From: a virus | Direction: 5' to 3' (one strand) | DNA length: 27,148 bases | Virus record (IMG/VR): IMGVR_UViG_3300031857_012505 | Coordinates: 1 to 27,148 of that record | Made by a program: the position numbers and the translations under genes | Notes under the pieces: generated by a model | What the model saw: only the letters and a program-made list of their open reading frames with translations | Databases searched by the model: none | Told to the model about the DNA's origin: nothing | Shown here: piece by piece, positions 1 through 6,442 of the stretch | How positions within the stretch are numbered: position 1 is the first letter of the stretch | How the letters are laid out: each line of letters opens with the position of its first letter

Positions 1-122
1 GTTCCAGTAACTGTGGTAATGCCAGAGAAGGTGGATACACCAGATACATTTAACTGCTTAGCAAATAATGTCGTTCCAGTAACTGTGGTAATGCCAGAGA
101 AGGTGGATACACCAGATACATT
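1..122. repeat. Direct repeat, 72-bp period, inside the fibre-like gene
   Basis: Bases 1-50 and 73-122 are identical over 50 bases, with a period of 72 bp. This equals exactly 24 codons, so the protein gains or loses whole units. The second unit is the left-most complete one visible, and the array may continue beyond the window. It is a coding repeat, not a CRISPR. Confidence 0.95.
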
Positions 123-1157
123 AAGTTGTGTTAGAGATCCTGTCCCACCACTAACACTTGTAGACACTCCTGAAACATTTGCATAAGTTGCAATACCAGA
201 TCTAGAAGCGTATGTTGCAACGCCTGCATTAGTTGCATAGGTGGCAATACCAGAAATATCTGCATATCCAGCATAAGTAGAAATACCAGCAACATTTGCA
301 TACCCAGAATATGTTGATATTCCGGATGTAATCGCATATCCTACTTGACCAAACTGATCAAGAGCCGCATTTTCAAATATAAATTTTCCAAGTGAATGGT
401 CATATTTAAGAAACTTCCCATTGTATACACTTGGATTCGTTGCAATACCAACAATATCATCAAGGTACTTTAATCTGACTTCACCACCACCACCAATACT
501 AGCAAGTTGTTCTTGCAGTCTTCCTACAAGAATTTGATAGTGATTTTTTAATTGCTCTAAAGTTACAGGATTTTGTGTCAGAGGGTCATTGCTTTTTGTA
601 GATCCACTAACCAATTCTTCAGATAGTCTTTTATATTTTGCAGATAAAATATTAATCTTTTCTTCAAGAGAACCAATATCAATTGATGGTTTCTTTTTTA
701 ATTCTACAAATAAATCTTCACGTAAAGAAACAATATCTTTAGCATGAGAAGACACATATTTTTCTACTACCTCTTCAACTTGATTCTGATATAATTCTTT
801 GAATATACTTTGTGCTTCTCTAACTTTTATTAACTCAATTGATCCTTCAACTAAAGAAAGTTTATGATGATTTTTCCTAACTTCATTTATAGATTCTTCC
901 GTTAGATCTGAATTAAGTTCTTCGTCAATAAAAGATTCTCTCCAGTCATATAGATTATTTCCTTCCTTTTTTACTTCCACCTCCTCATATAGAGGAGACA
1001 TTTTTTCCACAGAAGACTTTTGAACGTCAAAAATACTAGAATCATTCTTCTGATCAATGACTCCAGTATTTTTAAGTTCTTCATCAAGGTTCTTTATCTT
1101 GTTTTCTAAATCTTTAGAAGGTTTAGAATACTTGATAGTCTTCTTAAAAATTCCCAT
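1..1157 (-). CDS. Tail-fibre-like virion structural protein, C-terminal part missing (off left edge)
   Basis: This open frame begins at an ATG at 1157 and runs without a stop to base 1 (385 codons), so the C-terminus lies outside the window. The first ~230 residues are charged and probably helical (many Glu/Lys, e.g. SLEEKINILSAKYKRL). A GGGG hinge near 240 and a segment of about 40 residues follow. From about 280 on the chain is built of short glycine-rich repeats (GISTYSGYA, GIATYA, VSGVSTFSGI). The last two repeats are long: a 24-residue unit starting LNVSGVSTFSGITTVTG is repeated almost perfectly. Such repeats are common in large structural or fibre proteins of T4-like cyanophages. An AATAAATA late-promoter match sits 31 bases upstream, which fits late expression. 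The exact role (fibre, whisker or baseplate-associated) cannot be decided. Confidence 0.8.
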   Translation of the reverse strand, partial: MGIFKKTIKYSKPSKDLENKIKNLDEELKNTGVIDQKNDSSIFDVQKSSVEKMSPLYEEVEVKKEGNNLYDWRESFIDEELNSDLTEESINEVRKNHHKLSLVEGSIELIKVREAQSIFKELYQNQVEEVVEKYVSSHAKDIVSLREDLFVELKKKPSIDIGSLEEKINILSAKYKRLSEELVSGSTKSNDPLTQNPVTLEQLKNHYQILVGRLQEQLASIGGGGEVRLKYLDDIVGIATNPSVYNGKFLKYDHSLGKFIFENAALDQFGQVGYAITSGISTYSGYANVAGISTYAGYADISGIATYATNAGVATYASRSGIATYANVSGVSTSVSGGTGSLTQLNVSGVSTFSGITTVTGTTLFAKQLNVSGVSTFSGITTVTG

Positions 1158-1187
1158 TAACTATGATTAATTTTTTTCCTATGCTAG

Positions 1188-1195
1188 TATTTATT
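1188..1195 (-). promoter_or_regulatory. T4-type late promoter (AATAAATA)
   Basis: On the minus strand the sequence reads AATAAATA, matching the NATAAATA late-promoter form of T4-like cyanophages. It lies 31 bases upstream of the fibre-like gene's ATG at 1157. It overlaps the stop codon of the preceding 54-aa gene. Confidence 0.6.
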
Positions 1196-1358
1196 ATACC
1201 CTGTATTCTTCAATTTTGTCTAGAACTTTATTCAGATACTGATGCGCTAACCACTTTGGATCATGTCCGGATTTGTCCATCCATTCCTTATCTAAGTTTG
1301 ATTTTATCTTGAGAACTTCATATTTTATGATCTCTTTCGTCAGGTATCCGCGTGGCAT
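1194..1358 (-). CDS. Small conserved-looking protein, 54 aa
   Basis: An ATG at 1358 opens a 54-codon frame ending in TAA. The product begins MPRGYLTKEIIKYEV and ends EEYRV; it is soluble, helical-looking and rich in Lys, Glu and Trp (KEWMDKSGHDPKW). It sits between the terminator of the peroxiredoxin gene and the late promoter of the fibre-like gene. No family was recognised, although tiny genes of this kind are usual in cyanomyovirus genomes. The start lies only about six bases after the terminator T-run and has no clear Shine-Dalgarno, so expression may depend on read-through. Confidence 0.65.
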   Translation of the reverse strand: MPRGYLTKEIIKYEVLKIKSNLDKEWMDKSGHDPKWLAHQYLNKVLDKIEEYRV

Positions 1359-1363
1359 GGCAT

Positions 1364-1400
1364 AAAAAAAAAACTCTGCCCAATATTTAGAGCAGAGTTT
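1364..1400 (-). terminator. Rho-independent terminator after the peroxiredoxin gene
   Basis: A perfect 9-bp stem (1371-1379 with 1392-1400, AAACTCTGC on the minus strand) with a 12-base loop is followed on the minus strand by an unbroken run of ten T (1373-1364). It lies 19 bases after the stop of the peroxiredoxin gene. Confidence 0.9.
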
Positions 1401-1419
1401 GTTATTATGTCATATTGTT

Positions 1420-2169
1420 TCAAACAGTCACTTCATCCTCCACAGATGCTTTGACATATTCAAGAACAATTTCAGGTGTAGTCTCTTGGTAAGGATCAGT
1501 CTCTGCATTATCACGCATACCGTTTTCAACAAAAAGTTTTTCAACTTGACCATCATAAACGACCATGGCGTAACGCCAGGAACGACTACCAAATCCAAGA
1601 TTAGTTTTCTTTACAAGCATTCCCATTTGACGGGTAAAATACCCATTGCCATCAGGGAGCATTTTAACTTTTTCAATACCTTGATCTTTTGCCCAGGCAT
1701 TCATAACAAAAGCATCGTTTACGGAAACGCAATAAATTTCATCAATACCAAGTGACTTAAACTCATCATACTTTTCCTCAAATCCAGGAAGTTGGTAATG
1801 AGAACAAGTAGGGGTGAATGCACCTGGAAGTGAAAAAACAATCACACGTTTATCGTAAAAAAGATCTTCAGTTGTACGAGTTACAAACTGACTGTTCTCA
1901 CGAAAAATAAATTCTTCTTGAGGAACATCATATCCCTCGGGAACTAGATACGTCATTTTTTTAACACTTCCTTTAATTAGATCTACAATTTCTTGCCAAT
2001 CATGTCCTTCTCTTTTGCACCAATCTTTTGCAAGTTGCTCTTCTTCTGGAGTGAGATCAAAAAATGCGTCTCTAATAATTTGTTGAGCAAGGGGAAGATC
2101 TCTCCATTTCCAAGCTCTTGCAAAATCATTTTCGTTAAATGGTCTTGTATAATGTTTTGATTTTGACAT
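1420..2169 (-). CDS. Peroxiredoxin (Prx5-type) with an N-terminal extension
   Basis: Residues ~72-245 form a thioredoxin-fold peroxiredoxin of the Prx5/AhpE-TSA type. The peroxidatic motif PGAFTPTC places the active cysteine at 122, and SRSWRYAMVV matches the conserved arginine strand. Family members reduce H2O2 or organic peroxides using thioredoxin or glutaredoxin. The first 71 residues are a helical, charged extension that I do not recognise. Residue 72 (ATG at 1956) is where ordinary Prx5 proteins begin, and it is preceded by a good internal Shine-Dalgarno (AAGGAAG), so a short form may also be made. The gene is followed by a strong terminator. A role in protecting the infected cell from photosynthetic oxidative stress is inferred. 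Confidence 0.85.
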   Translation of the reverse strand: MSKSKHYTRPFNENDFARAWKWRDLPLAQQIIRDAFFDLTPEEEQLAKDWCKREGHDWQEIVDLIKGSVKKMTYLVPEGYDVPQEEFIFRENSQFVTRTTEDLFYDKRVIVFSLPGAFTPTCSHYQLPGFEEKYDEFKSLGIDEIYCVSVNDAFVMNAWAKDQGIEKVKMLPDGNGYFTRQMGMLVKKTNLGFGSRSWRYAMVVYDGQVEKLFVENGMRDNAETDPYQETTPEIVLEYVKASVEDEVTV

Positions 2170-2194
2170 TATGAATCTGGTGTTTACTACTTAT

Positions 2195-2200
2195 ATTATA
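2195..2200 (-). promoter_or_regulatory. Possible -10 element (TATAAT) for the peroxiredoxin gene
   Basis: TATAAT immediately follows the TGA stop of the hli gene, about 26 bases upstream of the peroxiredoxin ATG. No convincing -35 is present at 17 bp, so this is a weak call. Confidence 0.35.
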
Positions 2201-2320
2201 TCAGAAAACTCCAGGAATAATCTGACCAGTAGTAACGTAAGAGACGACCGCTGCAACGAATCCAAGCATTGCCAGGCGGGAGTTGAGGATTTCTGCCTCA
2301 GGGGTAAAACCGAATTTCAT
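2201..2320 (-). CDS. hli: High-light-inducible protein, single helix (39 aa)
   Basis: The 39-residue product carries the chlorophyll-binding signature AEILNSRLAMLGFVAA (ExxNxRxAMxG), the single transmembrane helix of the Hli/Scp family in the CAB superfamily. These thylakoid proteins bind chlorophyll and carotenoid and dissipate excess energy around photosystem II. The minimal length is typical of phage hli genes. ATG at 2320 has a good Shine-Dalgarno (AAGGAG, 8 bases). It is the last gene of the photosynthetic cassette that starts at 3366. Confidence 0.93.
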   Translation of the reverse strand: MKFGFTPEAEILNSRLAMLGFVAAVVSYVTTGQIIPGVF

Positions 2321-2331
2321 TTTGATTCTCC

Positions 2332-2472
2332 TTAAGGATTGTGATTTTTAGTTTCTTTAATTTTTTTGTAACCCCAGACAGCTAGGGTTCCGATGCCAAC
2401 GCCAACAATACAACAGATAAGCATATGGATAGTGTGCTCCCAGCAGTGAAATATATTAGGAAATGTGGGCAT
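2332..2472 (-). CDS. Small membrane protein after plastocyanin (46 aa)
   Basis: The frame runs from an ATG at 2472, 17 bases inside the end of the plastocyanin gene, to a TAA at 2332. The product has a short N-terminus with His and Cys (FHCWEHTIHM), one hydrophobic helix (LICCIVGVGIGTLAVWGY) and a basic tail (KKIKETKN). It fills the gap between plastocyanin and hli exactly, which supports it as a gene. Function is unknown; its place in the electron-transport cassette suggests a thylakoid membrane location. Confidence 0.55.
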   Translation of the reverse strand: MPTFPNIFHCWEHTIHMLICCIVGVGIGTLAVWGYKKIKETKNHNP

Positions 2473-2779
2473 GACCAATCATTCCAGCACCTTTGTGAGG
2501 AGCACACCAGAAAGTATACTCACCAGCATCAGTAAAAGTAACATCAAAACTCTCGCCAGGACTAAAAAGAAGTCCATCATGTGAGAGTTCAGGATGATCT
2601 TCCACAATCACATTATGAGGTGGAAGCATACCATTAACGAAGTGAATGCTGTCACCAACAGCAAGAGTAACATCAGCAGGTTCAAAGATAAGATTACCAT
2701 TAGAACCCATTGTGACATCTACAGCCCAGGCAGGAAGGGCAAGGAAGAACACTGCCAAGAAGGCAAAAAATGCTTTCAT
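2456..2779 (-). CDS. petE: Plastocyanin
   Basis: This is a type-1 blue copper protein of the plastocyanin family. With the ATG at 2779 the product is 107 aa: a signal peptide (residues 1-19, ending LPAWA) for export to the lumen, then the cupredoxin domain. Copper ligands are His55 (PPHNV), Cys92, His95 and Met100 (WCAPHKGAGMIGH). It carries electrons from cytochrome b6f to photosystem I. A GTG three bases upstream (2782) is an alternative start, but the AGGAG at 2790 is better spaced for the ATG. The stop codon of petF overlaps the start, so the two are probably translationally coupled. Confidence 0.95.
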   Translation of the reverse strand: MKAFFAFLAVFFLALPAWAVDVTMGSNGNLIFEPADVTLAVGDSIHFVNGMLPPHNVIVEDHPELSHDGLLFSPGESFDVTFTDAGEYTFWCAPHKGAGMIGHAHIS

Positions 2780-3072
2780 CACAGGTTCTCCTCTTGCTCG
2801 GTCAGGATTACGCAGTCGCTAGTGGGATATGCCACACAGGTGAGCACCCAACCCTCTGCTTGCTGTTCGTCATCAAGGAACGATTGTTCTTCGTTATCCA
2901 CAGTGCCGCTAATGAGTTTACCAGCACAAGCAGAGCAGGCACCTGCCTTACAAGATGAAGGCAGATCAATACCTGCTTCTTCAGCAGCTTCGAGAATGTA
3001 TTGATCATCAGGGCACTGAATAACATTTTCAGTGCCATCAGGAGATTGAAGTGTAACGCTATAGGTTGCCAT
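2779..3072 (-). CDS. petF: Plant-type [2Fe-2S] ferredoxin
   Basis: The 97-aa protein has the full cluster-binding pattern CxxxxCxxC...C: Cys41, Cys46, Cys49 ([13 protein letters not shown]) and Cys79 (LTCVAYP). Two further cysteines (20 and 87) are outside the cluster set. It accepts electrons from photosystem I and passes them to FNR, thioredoxin, bilin reductases or other partners. The start codon overlaps the stop of the 28-aa peptide (TAATG), and the end overlaps the petE start, indicating one coupled message. There is no clear Shine-Dalgarno, in line with coupling. Confidence 0.95.
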   Translation of the reverse strand: MATYSVTLQSPDGTENVIQCPDDQYILEAAEEAGIDLPSSCKAGACSACAGKLISGTVDNEEQSFLDDEQQAEGWVLTCVAYPTSDCVILTEQEENL

Positions 3073-3158
3073 TAGTATGTTTCGGAAAGTTTTTCTACAG
3101 ATGCTGCCAACAAAACAAAGAAGGCAACACTAGTAATTGTAAAGATAATTTGCGCCAT
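3072..3158 (-). CDS. Tiny membrane peptide before ferredoxin (28 aa)
   Basis: ATG at 3158 opens a 28-codon frame ending in a TAATG overlap with petF. The product is one transmembrane helix ([14 protein letters not shown]) with a short polar tail (SVEKLSETY). Its size and shape resemble the small single-helix subunits of photosystems and cytochrome b6f, but I could not match it to any of them. The exact coupling to petF and the tight fit between hli and petF support it as real. Confidence 0.55.
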   Translation of the reverse strand: MAQIIFTITSVAFFVLLAASVEKLSETY

Positions 3159-3171
3159 TGTCAATCAATTG

Positions 3172-3366
3172 TCAGAAGATCCCGAAGAAGAACTTACCAG
3201 TGAGTGCATAAGAAAGAGCACCAGAAACAATACCGACCATTGCCCAGCGTCCATTGTACTTCTCCTTTACTTGGTTAGGGGTATCCATACCATAGTTTTC
3301 GTAGTACATGGTAGGTTCTTTGGCAAACATGTTCTGCTGCCCATGCTCATTGGTTGTTACAGTCAT
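3172..3366 (-). CDS. hli: High-light-inducible protein (64 aa)
   Basis: The C-terminal half carries the Hli helix NGRWAMVGIVSGALSYALTG (N/R/AM/G chlorophyll-binding residues). The N-terminal ~35 residues are soluble (TNEHGQQNMFAKEP). I chose ATG at 3366 (64 aa); an upstream ATG at 3405 would place the start upstream of the -10 element. It is the first gene of the cassette hli-28aa-petF-petE-46aa-hli, and its promoter (3394-3422) lies directly upstream. The role is photoprotection of photosystem II during infection. Confidence 0.92.
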   Translation of the reverse strand: MTVTTNEHGQQNMFAKEPTMYYENYGMDTPNQVKEKYNGRWAMVGIVSGALSYALTGKFFFGIF

Positions 3367-3393
3367 TGTACATTCGTTAAGAATTGTTACACA

Positions 3394-3422
3394 ATTATAT
3401 AGCAAAAAGAAAGGGGCGTCAA
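3394..3422 (-). promoter_or_regulatory. Promoter of the photosynthetic cassette (TTGACG-N17-TATAAT)
   Basis: The -10 is TATAAT (3399-3394) and the -35 TTGACG (3422-3417), with a 17-bp spacer. The predicted start is ~20 bases upstream of the hli ATG. The whole -35 hexamer lies in the loop of the terminator of the preceding carbamoyltransferase gene. Confidence 0.8.
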
Positions 3423-3431
3423 GCCCCCTTT
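3404..3431 (-). terminator. Rho-independent terminator of the 14-gene sugar operon
   Basis: A 7-bp stem (3410-3416 AAAGGGG with 3425-3431 CCCCTTT, plus strand) with an 8-base loop is followed on the minus strand by TTTCTTTTT. It lies 19 bases after the stop of the full-length carbamoyltransferase gene. The loop contains the -35 box of the next promoter. Confidence 0.85.
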
Positions 3432-3449
3432 TGTTCGGATATCAGAATA

Positions 3450-5234
3450 TTATTTGAGAAACAAATAGTCTTCAAGTATTAGAAAATCTAATTCTGTATT
3501 TTCCAATACATAAAAAGCATCTTCAACAGTTGTAAGAATTGGATTACCTTTAATATTGAAAGAGGTGTTTAGAATTACAGCATCATGCCCACGATTATCA
3601 AGTTCAGTCAGAATGTCATAAAACAATTCATGTTGATCTCTGGTTACAGTTTGAAGTCTTGCAGTACCATCAACATGAGTTATCGCAGGTAGTTTTTGCC
3701 GATACTCCTCTTTCACCAATGGAGCAAAAGACATGTATGGAGATGCAAAGGCATTATCAAAGTAAATGTCTTTATCCTCCTCTCGGCAAACAGGACCGAA
3801 AGGTCGGAACCATTCCCTAAACTTAACTTTAGCATTTAGAGTATCTTTCATTTCTGGAATACTTGGATCACAAATGATACTTCGATTACCCAAAGCACGA
3901 GGTCCAACTTCAGAATAACCAATCATTGTGGCACCAATCTTCCCTTCCTTGATTAGATCTACAATTTTAGAAACATTCATATCTACTACCTTATCAATTT
4001 TACTATACTTATCATAATACTCTGGAATTTTTTCTCTGTCAAGAATATCAAATCCACAATAGACTGAAAACTTATCGTTCATAGTTTTATCTATAGAACA
4101 AAAATGTCCATAAGATAATCCATCATCCCCAGGATTAGGGGACACAAAAAGTTTTCTATTTGTCTTGTTCAAATGTTCTGCAACCTTTTGATTGAAGATT
4201 ACATTCAAAGCACATCCACCAGAAAATACTACATCAAAATCATACTTATCAAGGTATGGTTTAATTAATTTCCAACAAAGTTCTTCAAAGACGTGTTGAT
4301 TTGTCGCAGCTAAATCATAACTATGTTTTCCAGATAGACAATTAATGGTTGACTTTAAAAGTGTTGTAATATCATCCAGAGAATTTTGATTATCGGATAA
4401 AAATGCACTTATTACATCTTCATTTTCTTCTCGATTAGATAATAAAGTACTTATCATTTGTTGCCCAACCATTATAGAAACCATGGGATTTTGTGCATCT
4501 GCTGGAGTCATCATGTAATTTTGTTTGATAACATCAATCCATTCTTTTCTAACATTTCCATAAGCAACTAGACCCATCAACTTCCCAGCATTTGAATTGA
4601 GATAATCTGCAGAAACATACTTCTGATTTGAATCAAACATTTTTTCAAGATGATCTGTCTTATTCTTATCCTCAATCTCAGATATCAGTTGAAGTGGGGA
4701 CGCATATTGACCTGGAGTAAACACCATGGCATTAGATGAATTCAATGTCAATAATACATCAACTTTTTGGTCAGATATTTTAAGAATACTATAACCAATA
4801 AGAGGACATTGTTGGGGATTCTTCACTATTCCATAGTGATTATTTTCCAACCCGCCACCATCCAGAGATATTACAAGAGCATCTTTAAATCCACTTTGAT
4901 GATAGGCACCGATACAATGGGAAGTATGATGACCCATTGAAATAAATTTAGAATTGGGAAACAATCTTTTCATCAAAGAAAAGTCTTCGTCAATAACCAC
5001 ACTATAAAGAATATAAGTTGGTTCTTCTTTGAGTTGGAATTTAATATAGTCTAAAAATTTAACCCTATCCTCAAACTTAGAGTCTTGTTCATTTTCTTTT
5101 CTAAATTTTTTAAATGAGCAATGTTTTATCTTAGTAAATCTTTCTAGTTGAAAAATTCTTAATTGATTATTTTTATCTACGCACGTTACTGAACAATCAT
5201 GCCCACCATGAATGGCAAGTATTTTAGAATTCAT
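3450..5234 (-). CDS. Carbamoyltransferase, NodU/CmcH family, full length
   Basis: The 594-aa protein has both family domains. The N-terminal Kae1/TsaD-like domain shows the metal-binding HHxxH at 102-106, SLDGGG, SGGCALN at 338-344 and PNPGDDG at 366-372. The C-terminal domain (about 420-594) carries the family motif GPRALGNRS at 444-452 and FGPVCREE. Family enzymes (NodU, CmcH, TobZ) use ATP and carbamoyl phosphate to make carbamoyl-adenylate and transfer the carbamoyl group to a sugar hydroxyl. It is the last of three tandem paralogs and the only complete one. The start overlaps the previous gene by ATGA, and a terminator follows. Confidence 0.92.
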   Translation of the reverse strand: MNSKILAIHGGHDCSVTCVDKNNQLRIFQLERFTKIKHCSFKKFRKENEQDSKFEDRVKFLDYIKFQLKEEPTYILYSVVIDEDFSLMKRLFPNSKFISMGHHTSHCIGAYHQSGFKDALVISLDGGGLENNHYGIVKNPQQCPLIGYSILKISDQKVDVLLTLNSSNAMVFTPGQYASPLQLISEIEDKNKTDHLEKMFDSNQKYVSADYLNSNAGKLMGLVAYGNVRKEWIDVIKQNYMMTPADAQNPMVSIMVGQQMISTLLSNREENEDVISAFLSDNQNSLDDITTLLKSTINCLSGKHSYDLAATNQHVFEELCWKLIKPYLDKYDFDVVFSGGCALNVIFNQKVAEHLNKTNRKLFVSPNPGDDGLSYGHFCSIDKTMNDKFSVYCGFDILDREKIPEYYDKYSKIDKVVDMNVSKIVDLIKEGKIGATMIGYSEVGPRALGNRSIICDPSIPEMKDTLNAKVKFREWFRPFGPVCREEDKDIYFDNAFASPYMSFAPLVKEEYRQKLPAITHVDGTARLQTVTRDQHELFYDILTELDNRGHDAVILNTSFNIKGNPILTTVEDAFYVLENTELDFLILEDYLFLK

Positions 5235-6442
5235 AACTCAATTACCTTACCATCTTTTTTATATTTTTCATAATACTCTGGAATTTTTTCTCTGTCAAGA
5301 ATATCAAGTCCGCAGTACACTGAAAATTTGTCATCAAAGGTTTTATCTATAGAGCATACATGCCCATAAGATAATCCATCGTCACCAGGATCAGGGGATA
5401 CAAAAAGTTTTCTATTATTCTTACTCAGATATTCCATGATCTTCTGATTTGATAAAACATTTAATGCACATCCACCAGAAAATACAACGTCCAAATCACA
5501 TTCATCAATATAAGGTTGAATCAACTCCCAACAAAGTTCTTCAAAGACATATTGGTTTGTCGCGGCAAGATCATAGCTTTCCTGTCCAGAAAACCAATTT
5601 TGATCTGGACGAACACCAATAATGCTGGCAAAACTAATAAGCAAAGATTTTATATGTTTTGGAGTATGAACTTCATCAGGTCCTGCAAGATAAACCAACT
5701 TAACGGAATTAATCCACTCTTCTCTAACTTTTCCATAAGCAGCAAGACCCATTAGTTTGCCAGCACAAACCTTAGCCATGTTTCTCAATTTCCAGAAAGG
5801 AGAATCATTGAGTTTTATGTTTGAATCAGATTGCTCAAGAAGAGACTTTATAAATTCTGTAATTCTTTTATCTCCCTTATATGGGTCGATTTCGGATATG
5901 GCAGGAACTAAAGCAGTATAACTTCCCGGAGTAAAATTCATGGCACCAGGAAAATTAGTTGCTAATAAAACATCAACCTTTTTATCAAGTATCTTGACAA
6001 TACTATAACTTATTTCTACCCCTTTAGGGTTTTTAGTTATACCATAATGATTATTATCAAAACCCCCACCATCTAATGAGATAACCAATGCATCTTTAAA
6101 TTGACTTTGATGATAGGCACCGATACAGTGAGACGTGTGATGTCCCATCTCAATAAATTTAGATTCTTTAAATTTACTTTTTAAGATATCAAGATAATAT
6201 CGGTTCCCAAAGTAACTATAGAGAACATATTTTGGTTCTTCTTTGAGTTGCGATTTAATATGATCTAGAAAACTTTTTTTCTGTTCTATTCTAATGTCTG
6301 TTGTATAACTATCACATTCAAAATTATCGTGCTTTATCTTAGTAAATCTCTCAAGTTGAAAAATTCTCACTTGATTATTTTTATCTACAAAGGTAGCAGA
6401 ACAGTCATGCCCACCATGAATAGCGAAGATCTTTGAATTCAT
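5231..6442 (-). CDS. Carbamoyltransferase paralog lacking the C-terminal domain
   Basis: The 403-aa product aligns from its first residue (MNSKIFAIHGGHDCS) with the N-terminal domain of the full-length neighbour. It keeps MGHHTSHCIGAYHQS, SLDGGG, SGGCALN and SPDPGDDG. It ends at DGKVIEL, exactly where the C-terminal domain of the full protein begins (about residue 418), so it is a stand-alone Kae1-like domain. The stop overlaps the next start by 4 bases (ATGA). The conserved motifs argue against simple decay. It may need the C-terminal domain of the neighbour in trans, or act as a binding or regulatory paralog. Confidence 0.85.
   Translation of the reverse strand: MNSKIFAIHGGHDCSATFVDKNNQVRIFQLERFTKIKHDNFECDSYTTDIRIEQKKSFLDHIKSQLKEEPKYVLYSYFGNRYYLDILKSKFKESKFIEMGHHTSHCIGAYHQSQFKDALVISLDGGGFDNNHYGITKNPKGVEISYSIVKILDKKVDVLLATNFPGAMNFTPGSYTALVPAISEIDPYKGDKRITEFIKSLLEQSDSNIKLNDSPFWKLRNMAKVCAGKLMGLAAYGKVREEWINSVKLVYLAGPDEVHTPKHIKSLLISFASIIGVRPDQNWFSGQESYDLAATNQYVFEELCWELIQPYIDECDLDVVFSGGCALNVLSNQKIMEYLSKNNRKLFVSPDPGDDGLSYGHVCSIDKTFDDKFSVYCGLDILDREKIPEYYEKYKKDGKVIEL

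Noticed and set aside
1-122. Possible CRISPR-like direct repeats
   Set aside because: The repeats are in frame, encode a 24-residue protein unit and have a conserved rather than variable spacer.
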